A DNA stretch of 22,909 bases from DATAEK01 sp036258055 (GTDB lineage Bacteria > Acidobacteriota > Vicinamibacteria > Vicinamibacterales > 2-12-FULL-66-21): positions 1 through 22,909 of the forward strand of contig DATAEK010000143.1 in the NCBI GenBank assembly GCA_036258055.1, written 5' to 3'. Within the stretch, counting starts at the first letter, position 1; the number at the start of each line of letters is the position of its first letter. The notes beneath the pieces were generated by a model. It was not told where the DNA came from. It made no database searches and saw only the letters and a program-made list of their open reading frames with translations. This document shows positions 1 through 7,611 of the stretch, in pieces. The position numbers and the translations under genes were made by a program.

Positions 1-779
1 CGCTCCTCGAGTCCGAGCTGTTCGGCCACGAAAGGGGCGCGTTCACTGGCGCGCACCGCCGGCGAACGGGACACTTTCAGCTGGCGGCCGGCGGCACCTG
101 TTTCCTGGACGAAATCGGCAATCTGCCGATGAGCCTGCAGGCGAAGCTCCTCCGCGTGCTGGAGTCGCGCGAGGTGCGGCCGATCGGCGGCGATCACGCG
201 ACGCCTGTCGATTTGCGGTTCGTCGCGGCCACGCACGACGATCTGCAGGCGCGCGCTGGTGAGGGCAGCTTCCGGGCGGATCTCTACTTCCGCCTGGCGC
301 AGTACACGGTCGCCGTCCCGCCGTTGCGAGCGCGGCGGGAGGACATCCCCTACCTCGCGCAGCGCTTCCTGGACGAGGCGAGCGTAGAGCTGCGACGCCC
401 GGTGCAACACCTCGCGCCCGCGGCGCTCGAACAGCTGCAGCGGGCCGAATGGCCGGGAAATGTGCGCGAGCTGCGCAACGTGATCCGACAGGCGGTGTTG
501 CGCTCGGACGGCATGGCCATCCGGCCAGCCGATTTACGGGCTCTGTTGAACACGCCTCCGATGCCGCCCGGCGCTGCCCCACGCGCGGGCGGAACACCGT
601 CCCTGAGAGAGGTGGCCGCGGCAGCCAGTCGGAGCGCTGAACGTGATGCCATCTGCGGCATGCTCCGCGCGACGAACGGCAACAAGAGTCGAGCGGCGAG
701 AGCGCTGCAGACGGATTACAAGACGCTGCACGTCAAGATGCGGCAGTTCGGGATCCGCGCGCGAGACTTTATCGCCTGA
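1..779 (+). CDS. Sigma-54-dependent transcriptional activator, C-terminal part (5' end outside window)
   Basis: An enhancer-binding protein that would remodel sigma-54 RNA polymerase by ATP hydrolysis. The reading frame is open from base 3, so the N-terminus and Walker A lie to the left. Visible are the sigma-54 contact loop ERGAFTGA (about residues 10-17 of the fragment), a Walker B-like TCFLDEIGNLP, the FRADLYFRL and PPLRARREDIPYL segments, the WPGNVRELRNV sensor-2 region, and a C-terminal Fis-type helix-turn-helix (NKSRAARALQTDYKTLHVKM). The gene ends at TGA 777-779, overlapping the convergent response regulator by 11 bp. Because the sensory domain is missing, I cannot tell whether it carries a receiver domain (NtrC type) and pairs with the neighbouring kinase. 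Family assignment is secure; target genes are unknown. Confidence 0.95.
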   Translation, partial: LLESELFGHERGAFTGAHRRRTGHFQLAAGGTCFLDEIGNLPMSLQAKLLRVLESREVRPIGGDHATPVDLRFVAATHDDLQARAGEGSFRADLYFRLAQYTVAVPPLRARREDIPYLAQRFLDEASVELRRPVQHLAPAALEQLQRAEWPGNVRELRNVIRQAVLRSDGMAIRPADLRALLNTPPMPPGAAPRAGGTPSLREVAAAASRSAERDAICGMLRATNGNKSRAARALQTDYKTLHVKMRQFGIRARDFIA

Positions 780-1170
780 TCCGCTCGTTCCCTGCTTCAG
801 CGCCCGAGACGTGTGATCTGACGATGGCGGGCAGACGCTCGGTGTCAATCGGCTTGCTCACGTACCCGTCGCACCCCGCCGCGAAGGCCTTCTCTTCGTC
901 GCCCTTCATGGCGTAGGCCGTCAGGGCGATGATGCGAATGCCTCGTGTTGCAGAGTCCGCCTTCAGCTGACGAGCGAGCTGCAGCCCGTCCATCCCCGGG
1001 AGCTGGAGGTCCATCAGGATCACGTGCGGTGTGGAGGTGCGAAGGAGCGCAAGCGCCTCTTCTGCGTCGACCGCCGTCCGAATGTCATAGCCTTCATTCG
1101 CGAGAATCAGCCGCACAAGTTTTAGGTTCTGAATGTTGTCGTCGACAATCAGAACCAGCTCGCCCGCCAC
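769..1170 (-). CDS. Single-domain response regulator (DivK/CheY-like)
   Basis: A stand-alone receiver domain of about 133 residues. It has the acidic pocket VDDN, the phosphoacceptor Asp in HVILMDLQLPGMDG, the conserved Thr/Ala in ALTAYAMKGDE, and the Lys in GYVSKPID. There is no output domain, so it should act by protein contact or as a phosphorelay intermediate. I chose GTG 1170, which gives a typical start (VAGELVLIVDDN) and has AAGG five bases upstream; GTG 1185 is an alternative overlapping the kinase stop. It lies 7 bp after the stop of the triple-PAS kinase and is almost certainly co-transcribed with it as its partner. The stop TAA (771-769) overlaps the convergent sigma-54 activator. 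Confidence 0.93.
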   Translation of the reverse strand: MAGELVLIVDDNIQNLKLVRLILANEGYDIRTAVDAEEALALLRTSTPHVILMDLQLPGMDGLQLARQLKADSATRGIRIIALTAYAMKGDEEKAFAAGCDGYVSKPIDTERLPAIVRSHVSGAEAGNERIRR

Positions 1171-1177
1171 GTCAGCC

Positions 1178-3049
1178 TTAGGCACGGTCCGCGCGACTCT
1201 TGTCGAGCACGTCACGCGGCATGGTGCGAGGAAGAATTGCGGAGAAGGTGCTGCCCTGCGAGGGCGTGCTGCGCACCGCCACCCGACCGCCATGCGCCTC
1301 GGCGATCCGCTTCGTCAATGCCAGCCCCAAGCCTGTCCCCTGATATCGTTTCGCAGCGCTGGAGTCGAGCTGCTGGAACTCGACGAACAGCCTCCCGAGC
1401 CGCTCCGGCGGGATGCCCACGCCGGTATCCTCCACGTCGATGCGGAAGAGTGACGGGCCATCCCCGGTGATCCGTACGACAATGCGCCCACCCGCGGGAG
1501 TGAACTTGATCGCGTTCGACAGGTAGTTGTAGAGGATCTGTCTGACCCGGCCAGCATCGACGACGACCGTGCGCACTTCCTCGTCGACGTCGATCTCGAT
1601 GCGCAGGTGTTTCTTCGCAGCCAGGCCGCGAAGGGTGTCCCGCACGTCGCTCGTGAGTTGCGCAGCGTCGACCTCCTCCGGCCGGAACTCCATCATGCCT
1701 GACTCGACCTTTGCGAGATCGAGGATGTCGTTGATCAACTGCAGCAGGTGGCGGGAGCTCATCAGGATGTCGCCGATGTATTCCCGATGGTCGGGCGAGA
1801 GCGGCCCAACTTTTCCCTTGTACATCAGTTCAGCGAAGCCGATGATCGCGTTCAAGGGCGTCCGGAGCTCATGGGACATGTTCGCGAGAAACTCACTCTT
1901 GAGACGGTTGGCCTCCAGCATCCGCCATTCGAGCTGCTTGCGCTCGGTGATATCGCGAATGGCGCTCGATACGAGCGTGCCGCCGTCGGTGTTCAGCGGG
2001 CTGAGGCTGATCTCGATCGGGAACTCGGTTCCGTTTTTTCGCAGCCCAAACAGTTCGAGCCCGGTACCCATCGCTCGCGGTCGCGGGTCACCGAAGAACC
2101 CGACGCGGTGCCGGGAATGAGACTGGCGAAAGCGCTCTGGAACGAGGAGCTCGACGCATTGCCCGACGAGCTCGTGTCGTGTGTAGCCGAAGAGCCGCTC
2201 CGTCTGGGCGTTGATCAGGACGATGCGCCCATCTTTGTTTACGATGACCATGGCGTCCGGAGCGGACTCCAGCAGGTCCTTGAATCGTTCGTCCGCCTTC
2301 TTGCGATCGCTGATGTCACGGATCGCGGCTGAGACGAGCGTCTCACTGTCGGTGTGGAGAGGACTCAAGCTGATTTCAACCGGAAACGACGACCCGTCCC
2401 TCCGCAGTCCGGAGAGCTCCAGGCCAGAACCCATGGCCCTGACGCGCGGTTCCGCGAAGAATCTGGCGCGGTGCCCGGCATGCGCGTCACGGATACGTTC
2501 CGGGATGAGGATTTCCACCGGCTTGCCCAAGAGCTCTGCTCTCGAGTAGCCGAACAGCTTTTCCGTTTGTGCGTTGACGATCACGATGTTGCCATCGCCG
2601 TTGACGATCACGATGGCGTCCGGTGCCGTTTCGAGCAGGCTCCGAAATCTCGCCTCGCTGGCCTCCAACTCGCGCACCCGCGTGAGCACCGTCTCGTCAC
2701 GCTCGCAGACGGCAATCAGCGCTTCGTCGGTAGCTCGATGCAGCACCACCTGGACGGGAATGAGCACGCCGTCCTTGCGCCGGCGAACGGTTTCTACGGT
2801 GCTCGAACCGCTCTCTACGACCTGGCGCAGGCTAATCGAGGCTTCGCCGCGGAGTTCGTCAGGAACCGTCAGGTCGGCAATGCGCCGTCCGATAGCCTCT
2901 TCCGGCGTGTAGCCGAACATCGACTCTGCCCCGCGATTCCAGGACACAACCCGCCCGTCCTCCGTGATGGTCAGCAGCGCATCCGGCGACGTATCCAGGA
3001 GACGCTGGACAAAAGGAGTAAACACAGGCGTTCGCGGATCGTTCGTCAT
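1178..3049 (-). CDS. Cytoplasmic PAS-PAS-PAS hybrid-type sensor histidine kinase (HisKA + HATPase)
   Basis: A 623-residue kinase with no membrane segment. Three PAS domains lie at about residues 14-125, 133-250 and 253-372. They are followed by HisKA, with the phosphoacceptor His near 393 in NMSHELRTPLNAIIGF, and a HATPase_c domain with N-box YNYLSNAIKFTP, G1 VEDTGVGIP, F-box LFVEFQQLD and G2 GTGLGLALTK. PAS2 and PAS3 are about 65% identical by eye, an internal tandem duplication. ATG 3049 was chosen because GGA lies five bases upstream; ATG 3061 is in frame but lacks a ribosome site. It feeds the adjacent receiver-only protein. Despite the 'hybrid' appearance from the neighbouring receiver, no receiver is fused. 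The signal sensed by the PAS domains cannot be read from sequence. Confidence 0.95.
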   Translation of the reverse strand: MTNDPRTPVFTPFVQRLLDTSPDALLTITEDGRVVSWNRGAESMFGYTPEEAIGRRIADLTVPDELRGEASISLRQVVESGSSTVETVRRRKDGVLIPVQVVLHRATDEALIAVCERDETVLTRVRELEASEARFRSLLETAPDAIVIVNGDGNIVIVNAQTEKLFGYSRAELLGKPVEILIPERIRDAHAGHRARFFAEPRVRAMGSGLELSGLRRDGSSFPVEISLSPLHTDSETLVSAAIRDISDRKKADERFKDLLESAPDAMVIVNKDGRIVLINAQTERLFGYTRHELVGQCVELLVPERFRQSHSRHRVGFFGDPRPRAMGTGLELFGLRKNGTEFPIEISLSPLNTDGGTLVSSAIRDITERKQLEWRMLEANRLKSEFLANMSHELRTPLNAIIGFAELMYKGKVGPLSPDHREYIGDILMSSRHLLQLINDILDLAKVESGMMEFRPEEVDAAQLTSDVRDTLRGLAAKKHLRIEIDVDEEVRTVVVDAGRVRQILYNYLSNAIKFTPAGGRIVVRITGDGPSLFRIDVEDTGVGIPPERLGRLFVEFQQLDSSAAKRYQGTGLGLALTKRIAEAHGGRVAVRSTPSQGSTFSAILPRTMPRDVLDKSRADRA

Positions 3050-3529
3050 AGATGTCCACATGCGAGCGGCGGCGCGAGCGCTATCTCAAGCGGTAGTATG
3101 GCTGCTCGGTCGTGCACGGCGCAGCTCAGTCTCCATACACAGCTCGATTACCATGACGACCGCTGCCGCCGTTCGCGTCGAGACCCCAGGCGACAGCAGA
3201 AGGGCGGCACCGGATTCAAGGAAATCCGGCGCAGGATGACGCGACACGCTAGTGGTCGCCACCATGACCCGCAACAACTCCGGCGGCGGGCGAATGTCGA
3301 ATGAGGCTGGAACCCAGGCGAGCCACAAATCACTAGGGCCCAAGAGTACGTCGCGCGCGCCACGCCCGCAACCCCGAACGAGTGTTTCAAATGACTCCAT
3401 TAAGAGGCCGAGCGGAAGCGCGTCCCGGAAGTGTGCGAGAGCCGCGCGTTCGAGTGCGGAAGCGGGACACCGCGCACCTCGACTACCCCTCCGTGACGAA
3501 CGGTCATCGAGCTGCAGGGCTGTTCGCCG
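3050..3529. other. Gene-free stretch between the PAS kinase and VWFA gene
   Basis: About 480 bp upstream of the PAS kinase and downstream of the VWFA gene. I see no convincing coding region here. Its right part holds one copy of a dispersed repeat (3284-3403). The rest presumably contains the promoter of the kinase-regulator pair, but I could not identify clear -35/-10 or -24/-12 elements. Confidence 0.6.
3284..3403 (-). repeat. Dispersed repeat R1, copy 1
   Basis: This roughly 120-bp stretch matches 9882-9996 in the same orientation. Shared blocks include GGCGAATGTCGAA, GGCTGGAA/CGCTGGAA, GTACGTCGCGCGCGCC and CGAACGAGT/CGAAAGAGT followed by a short A/T-rich TTTCAAATGACTCC/TTCCAATTGACCC tail. 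It lies between genes in both places. It may be a decayed mobile or gene-end fragment. A shared minus-strand reading (...FPASFDIRPP / ...FPASFDIRRP) suggests a common coding origin that I cannot name. Confidence 0.65.
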
Positions 3530-3539
3530 TCAGCGAACA
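3521..3539 (-). terminator. Hairpin over the VWFA stop codon, possible terminator
   Basis: TGTTCGC-CGTCA-GCGAACA is a perfect 7-bp stem with a 5-nt loop, overlapping the TGA at 3530-3532. No U-tract follows, so its role as an intrinsic terminator is only tentative. Confidence 0.35.
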
Positions 3540-4519
3540 ACCGGGCCGGCGAGGGCCGCGAGATTGTACCCGGCGCGGTCGGCGTAATATCCGGCGCGCG
3601 TGCGGGCTGTTCCAGCGCGGGGCTCCAGCACGCCGACCGAGACGTGCCGGAACGTTCCGTCAGCTGTCGCCGCCGACGGCACGTACCCGATCACATATTG
3701 GCTGCTCAGCTCCTGGCCGATGGCCTCGTAAATCGCGGGCACTTCGCGTGCGGCGCGCGGCGTGAACAGTCGGCCGCCGGATTCGCGCGCCAGTGTACTT
3801 AGGGCATGGGCCGACTCGGACGACGTGCGGTCACCCGCCACCGCGTGCACCAGCACGGGATCGGTCGCGAGCGACACGACGTAAATCGTCACGCCGTTGC
3901 GGCGCACGAGATTCAGGAGATCGTCGAACGCGACGTGGCTGGCCGTGTCGATCCCATCCGACAGCAGGACCACCACGTGTCGCCGGATCTCCGAAGCGCT
4001 CGAGCGTTCCTGGGTGTACTCGCGCAGTGCGATGTAGACGGCGTCGTAGAGGGCAGTATTGCCATGGGCGTGCATCGATCGAAGCGCCACATCCACGCGC
4101 GCCAGGTCCGCCGTCATCGCCTGGTGAAGCAGAACGCTCGACCCTATTCCCGAAACCGAGGCACGATCGCCGGACCGGAGCTGGCGAACGAGACCACAGG
4201 CAGCTTTCTGCGCCAACGGCAGGGTATTGCCCATGCTGTTGCTCGTGTCGATCAGGAACGCAACGTCGAGTGGTACGTGAGTCGCGGCGAAGTGCGATAC
4301 GACTTGACGCTTGCCTTCTTCGAACACCGCGAAGTCATCGACGGTGAGATCGGGCACGTAGCGTCCCGCACGATCCGTTACGGTTACCGTGAGCGGCACG
4401 AGCTCTACGCCCGATTTGAGCGCGCGATTCTGGGCGACAACCGGACTCGGCCGGACAAAAGCGATACTCAATATGAAGCCAGCCGTCACCATGGCGCCCG
4501 CACACGAGACTCTTCTCAT
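3530..4519 (-). CDS. Exported VWFA-domain protein (acidobacterial VWFA-related type, TIGR03436-like)
   Basis: A 329-residue protein with an N-terminal signal peptide (basic MRR, hydrophobic core, ending near VVAQ at residue 30). A short beta-rich segment with the family-typical PLTVTVTDRAGRYVPDLTVDDF (residues about 42-63) precedes a von Willebrand A domain. The metal-binding MIDAS is complete: DTSNS at 91-95, Thr in GNTALYDA near 155, and Asp in LLSDGIDT near 188. The C-terminal SSQYVIGYVPS element is also typical of these secreted proteins. They are presumed to mediate metal-dependent protein or matrix binding outside the cytoplasm; the ligand is unknown. ATG 4519 is preceded by GGGGGTGGGCG, a good ribosome site, and starts the signal peptide. 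The frame stays open upstream to ATG 4636, where a copy of the micro-ORF sequence begins. Confidence 0.9.
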   Translation of the reverse strand: MRRVSCAGAMVTAGFILSIAFVRPSPVVAQNRALKSGVELVPLTVTVTDRAGRYVPDLTVDDFAVFEEGKRQVVSHFAATHVPLDVAFLIDTSNSMGNTLPLAQKAACGLVRQLRSGDRASVSGIGSSVLLHQAMTADLARVDVALRSMHAHGNTALYDAVYIALREYTQERSSASEIRRHVVVLLSDGIDTASHVAFDDLLNLVRRNGVTIYVVSLATDPVLVHAVAGDRTSSESAHALSTLARESGGRLFTPRAAREVPAIYEAIGQELSSQYVIGYVPSAATADGTFRHVSVGVLEPRAGTARTRAGYYADRAGYNLAALAGPVVR

Positions 4520-4573
4520 CGCCCACCCCCACGCAACCGAAACGGTGACGCACCTCGTCGACCGCGAAGCATC

Positions 4574-4636
4574 GTGGAGGAGAAACTGTCCGCACTGCTC
4601 GCGCAAGATCCGCTTCATCCGGGTTGACTGGTGCAT
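4574..4636 (-). other. Micro-ORF family, copy 1 (in frame with the VWFA gene)
   Basis: ATG 4636 with GGGAGG seven to eight bases upstream opens a peptide matching the two other copies (5645-5728 and 20272-20355) through the core RMKRILREQ, followed by CG.FL instead of WGHFL. The match fades after about 20 codons. There is no stop: the frame continues through about 19 unrelated codons into the VWFA signal peptide at 4519. It could be a leader peptide, an N-terminal extension, or a decayed copy. Compared with copy 2 it has several non-synonymous changes (Arg to Gln, Asn to Thr, Trp to Cys, His to Gln), so it is the most diverged member. Confidence 0.55.
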
Positions 4637-4651
4637 GACAAAACCTCCCAC

Positions 4652-5142
4652 CCGCCGCTTCCATCACGCCGGACTGCCCGCCGTGACTCACGCTCCTGAA
4701 ACAAGGTTCGTGCCGCGGGTCAGAGACGAAGATCGGGCACTCGAGTGGGAGGTGAGACCACGTTCGATCAAATTCACGCACATCGTGTGCTTCCGAACGC
4801 TCTGGATCTCACGCGACACGTCCGTGCTCCGCTTGGACAACTCGTCGCGCCGTCGTGACCGCGAGCCGCGGATCGGTAACGTCAGAGCGGAAGACGATGA
4901 ACGGCTTCGCCGAGAAGCGGAATCCGCCCATCGTCTTGCATGGGGTGGGCTTGTAGGCGGGCGCGTCGGCGTGCCGACGCGCAGCGAGTCGAAGGAGTCG
5001 CCGCCAGGCGGCCGTGGCCGCACAGTAGCGAATGGGACCCGCGGTAAGGACCCGCGAATCAGCTCTCTGCGTGCCGGGAGAACTGGGTCGATCCGAGTCA
5101 TGCACCTGGTTATGGCAACGCGCATGCCATCTTCGAATCTGG
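4652..5142. other. Gene-free stretch with a strong hairpin
   Basis: About 490 bp between the micro-ORF/VWFA gene and the anchored hypothetical protein. Open frames exist on both strands, but none has a ribosome site, a recognisable domain or a natural composition. The only notable structure is the perfect inverted repeat at 4961-4982. Confidence 0.55.
4961..4982. repeat. Perfect 10-bp inverted repeat (hairpin)
   Basis: GCGCGTCGGC-GT-GCCGACGCGC: ten perfectly paired bases with a 2-nt spacer, about 160 bp downstream of the 5143-5598 gene on its strand. It could be a transcription terminator without a U-run, or a protein-binding palindrome. The pairing is certain, the function is not. Confidence 0.6.
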
Positions 5143-5598
5143 TTAGAATTCCTTCAGCAGCGAGTCGAGCTCGCGCCGGCACGTCTCGCTGAAATCCTGC
5201 AGGTGATCGTTGTGCTTCGTCGCCGCGGACTGGATTTCTTCTGGGGTGAGGTTCGGCTCGTAATAGGTCTTGAGAATGATCGTGATCAGGCGTTCCCCGC
5301 TCTCGATCACCTCAGTTGAGGAGCGGAGCCGAATGCGACTGATGAGTGCATACATTGGTGCAAGCGTGCTCGCGTCTTCAAGAGAGTGCTGCACCGCATC
5401 GACCAGCAGCCGCGCACTCTCGTTGATGAAGTCTGCGTACAGCAGCTCGAGCTGAGAAACCTTTTTCGCGACGAGTTCCCGTTGTTCTCGATGTCGCTGG
5501 ATGATCCAGGTGCTGACAGTAGAACTGAACGCACCGATCACGGAGCCGCCGATTGCGGACAGCACGGGAATCGTCGCGGGGGTGTCGAACAGGCTCAT
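5143..5598 (-). CDS. Hypothetical membrane-anchored protein with long helical region
   Basis: A 151-residue protein of unknown function. Residues about 8-32 form one hydrophobic segment rich in Gly/Ser/Ile (IPVLSAIGGSVIGAFSSTVS), a single membrane anchor close to the N-terminus. The rest is charged and helical (HREQRELVAKKVSQLELLYA onward), compatible with a cytoplasmic coiled-coil-like domain, ending DSLLKEF. ATG 5598 has GAGG seven bases upstream. Its codon use and composition (richer in Lys, Ile, Glu than the shadow frames) support a real gene. It lies 46 bp downstream of the copy-2 micro-ORF on the same strand, so it may share its transcript. Similar small anchored proteins are common in bacteria and mostly uncharacterised; I do not assign a family. 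Confidence 0.85.
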   Translation of the reverse strand: MSLFDTPATIPVLSAIGGSVIGAFSSTVSTWIIQRHREQRELVAKKVSQLELLYADFINESARLLVDAVQHSLEDASTLAPMYALISRIRLRSSTEVIESGERLITIILKTYYEPNLTPEEIQSAATKHNDHLQDFSETCRRELDSLLKEF

Positions 5599-5644
5599 TC
5601 ATCTACCTCGCCTCGGGACGCGCGCGAGCTCCGCCGTCTGAATT

Positions 5645-5728
5645 TCATCGTCCGCGTTGTAGCGTGGAGGGGAGAAAGTGTCCCCACTGCTCGCGCAGAA
5701 TCCGCTTCATCCGATTCGATCGATGCAT
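5645..5728 (-). CDS. Micro-ORF, copy 2 (27-residue basic peptide) in cassette A
   Basis: A 27-codon ORF: ATG 5728, TGA 5647-5645, with GGAGG at the ideal distance (GGAGGACGTC-ATG). Key residues are MHRSN at the start, the core RMKRILREQWGHFLP and a basic end QRGR; net charge is strongly positive, with no membrane segment or cysteine. It begins 35 bp after the stop of the GAF sigma-54 activator on the same strand and is probably co-transcribed. Against copy 3 (20272-20355), nine codons differ, eight of them synonymously, and the length, start, stop and Shine-Dalgarno are all kept, which points to selection on the peptide. The antisense frame shares its wobble positions, so strand is decided mainly by the start signals. 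Function unknown. Confidence 0.65.
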   Translation of the reverse strand: MHRSNRMKRILREQWGHFLPSTLQRGR

Positions 5729-5763
5729 GACGTCCTCCATATATGCACGGCAACGCGTCGCGA

Positions 5764-7272
5764 TTACGCGCTGGCGGCCTCCTCGAGTCGGTACTTTCGA
5801 ATCCGCAGGTGAAGCTGCGTACGTGACAACCCCAGTCGCCGCGCCGCTCTCGTTTTGTTTCCCCGAGAATCCTGCAGGACCTTCGCAATCATGGTGCGTT
5901 CGACGACGTTCAGGTCGGTCGTGTCGGTGCGGAGTGCCTTGTTGCTCGACTGCAGGGCCAGGTGGTCGGTCTCGATAAGCCCGCTATCGCACAGAATCGC
6001 GGCCCGTTCGAGGACATTGCGAAGCTCTCGAACGTTGCCAGGCCAGTCATATGACAGCAGGGCGTTTCGAGCATCTCGGGTCAGACCAGCTGCGGGCCGG
6101 CCGAACGACTTGCCGATCTCCTGCAGAAACGTCTCGGCCAGCGGCACGATGTCGGCGGGACGCGCGCGCAACGGCGGAATCTGGATATCGAAGACGCCGA
6201 GGCGGTAGAACAGGTCCTCGCGAAACTCGCCGCGCTCGACGGCTTTCCGCAGATCGCGGTTGGTCGCGGCGATGACCCGGATGTTCGCTTTGAGGAGGCG
6301 CGTCCCGCCGAGGCGCTGGAACTCGCGTTCCTGAAGCACGCGCAGGAACTTCGCCTGCGCGGAAAGGCTCATTTCGGTGACCTCGTCGAGGAACAGCACG
6401 CCGCCCGAAGCCAGCTCCACCTGACCGGGCTTCGCCTGGTGGGCACCGGTAAAGGCCCCGCGTTCGTACCCGAACAGCTCCGCCTCGAGCAGCTGCTCGG
6501 GCAGCGCGGCACAATTCAGTGCCACGAACGGCCGGCTCTTGCGCGCCGACGCGGCATGGATGAATCGCGCCACGACCTCCTTGCCGGTGCCCGACTCCCC
6601 GGTAATGAGGACGGTCGTGTCGGTCGGGGCGACCTGCGTCGCCTTGCGCAGCACGCCACGCCATTCGACAGACTCGCCGACGACGCGGAGCTGGCTGCCT
6701 GCCGCCAGCTGATCGACACCTCGCTGCACACCCGCGTCAACCCGCTGCGTGCGGTCGTCATCGATTTGAAGCGTCGTTCTTTCGAGCTTCCGGCACTGCG
6801 CCCCGAGTCCGAGGTGGTACGCGATCCGACGGGCGAGCGGCAGGTGCGAGCGATTGAACGCCAGCGGTCGCTTCGACCAGAACGCAACGCGCACGCGGGG
6901 GTCCGGCTCGCACGTCGACACTCCCAGGCCCGAGCGGTAGCCGGCGCCGACCAGCGTCTCCGTCGCGTACGGGGCCGCCGGTGCGCCAAGCACCCTCGTG
7001 CGCAGATCATCGATGATCACCTCCTCGCCGTCGGACGTCATGTCTGGCACGTCGGCGGTCGACGCGGTCACGACGGGTCGCCCCCGTTCATCGAAGCAGG
7101 CGATGCGCAAGGCATCGTGCGGCAGCATCTTGCTCACGATTGCGGAGAGCCGTGGCAACGCGGCGTCAACACTATTCGTGATGGCGAGCTCGCGGAGCAG
7201 TTCCAGCGAGCCATCGAAATATGCGCCCTGAAGGTCCGGACGGTCGACAGCGCTTTCGTCAATAACCAGCAT
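5764..7272 (-). CDS. GAF-domain sigma-54-dependent transcriptional activator (cassette A)
   Basis: A 502-residue enhancer-binding protein. The N-terminal GAF-like domain (about 22-165) replaces a receiver, so activity should be controlled by a ligand or partner rather than by phosphorylation. The AAA+ domain has Walker A GESGTGK (225-231), the sigma-54 loop ERGAFTGA (GAFTGA 272-277), Walker B GVLFLDE (291-297), FREDLFYRL and WPGNVRELRN. The C-terminal Fis-type helix-turn-helix is NKTRAARRLGLSRTQLHLRI. ATG 7272 has GGGAGGG about eight bases upstream; an in-frame ATG at 7344 lacks one. It is preceded by the DoxX gene and followed by the 27-residue micro-ORF. A second copy at 20391-20515 keeps only its two ends. 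Family certain; inducer and targets unknown. Confidence 0.95.
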   Translation of the reverse strand: MLVIDESAVDRPDLQGAYFDGSLELLRELAITNSVDAALPRLSAIVSKMLPHDALRIACFDERGRPVVTASTADVPDMTSDGEEVIIDDLRTRVLGAPAAPYATETLVGAGYRSGLGVSTCEPDPRVRVAFWSKRPLAFNRSHLPLARRIAYHLGLGAQCRKLERTTLQIDDDRTQRVDAGVQRGVDQLAAGSQLRVVGESVEWRGVLRKATQVAPTDTTVLITGESGTGKEVVARFIHAASARKSRPFVALNCAALPEQLLEAELFGYERGAFTGAHQAKPGQVELASGGVLFLDEVTEMSLSAQAKFLRVLQEREFQRLGGTRLLKANIRVIAATNRDLRKAVERGEFREDLFYRLGVFDIQIPPLRARPADIVPLAETFLQEIGKSFGRPAAGLTRDARNALLSYDWPGNVRELRNVLERAAILCDSGLIETDHLALQSSNKALRTDTTDLNVVERTMIAKVLQDSRGNKTRAARRLGLSRTQLHLRIRKYRLEEAASA

Positions 7273-7611
7273 CGCGATAGCCCTCCCTGTCTGCGGCGAT
7301 TCTGTGCGCGCAGCCGGCCGGCCGCAACCTCCGTTCGGGCGCATTCGCAGCCCATAAAGCGTTGTTGAAACGACTTGGGAGAGTGTGTGGCGACGACTCG
7401 GGAGATGGGTTCAGACGACCTACTAGGGTCGCTGAGGCACCTCGATAGAGTGGCTTGCGGATGACTCTTTCGGGCGTGGCGGACGGCGGGTTGAACTTGA
7501 CGGCGTGATCGCTGCCCCGCTCCGCCGCGTGTCGCCAAGGTATTGCACCAGGACGATCGCGGCACACACTGCTGGCGAAGGCAGCTTTCGGGCCGGCGGA
7601 GGATTCCGCAC
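7273..7611. promoter_or_regulatory. Intergenic region upstream of the sigma-54 activator, conserved in cassette B
   Basis: About 340 bp with no credible gene. Much of it aligns with 20516-20749: the block CCTCCGTTCGGGCGCATTCG, the AGATGGGTTC segment and the GGCTTGCGG segment recur in order. It holds two GACC/GACT...GGGTC-type dyads (7417-7430 GACCTACTAGGGTC and 7463-7476 GACTCTTTCGGGCG). This is the likely control region of the activator, though no exact promoter boxes could be fixed. Confidence 0.5.

Noticed and set aside
2354..3304. 316-codon plus-strand open frame over the PAS kinase
   Set aside because: Antisense shadow of a well-supported kinase; composition is Arg/Ala/His-rich with no domain.
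3806..4627. 273-codon plus-strand open frame over the VWFA gene
   Set aside because: Antisense of a protein with signal peptide and complete MIDAS; no recognisable motif.
4688..5182. 164-codon minus-strand open frame in the gap below the anchored protein
   Set aside because: Arg/Ser-rich, no ribosome site, overlaps the 3' end of the better-supported gene at 5143-5598.
5652..5745. Plus-strand reading of the micro-ORF repeat, which gives KCPHCSRRIRFIRFDR in copies 2 and 3 and NCPHCSRKIRFIRVDW in copy 1, like half a zinc ribbon
   Set aside because: No start codon with a ribosome site, only one Cys pair, different ends in each copy, and antisense to the operon. It shares wobble positions with the minus frame, so its conservation can be a by-product. 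Kept as an alternative to test.
7273..7344. Upstream ATG 7344 for the sigma-54 activator
   Set aside because: No ribosome site there; GGGAGGG precedes ATG 7272, and that signal is also kept in cassette B.
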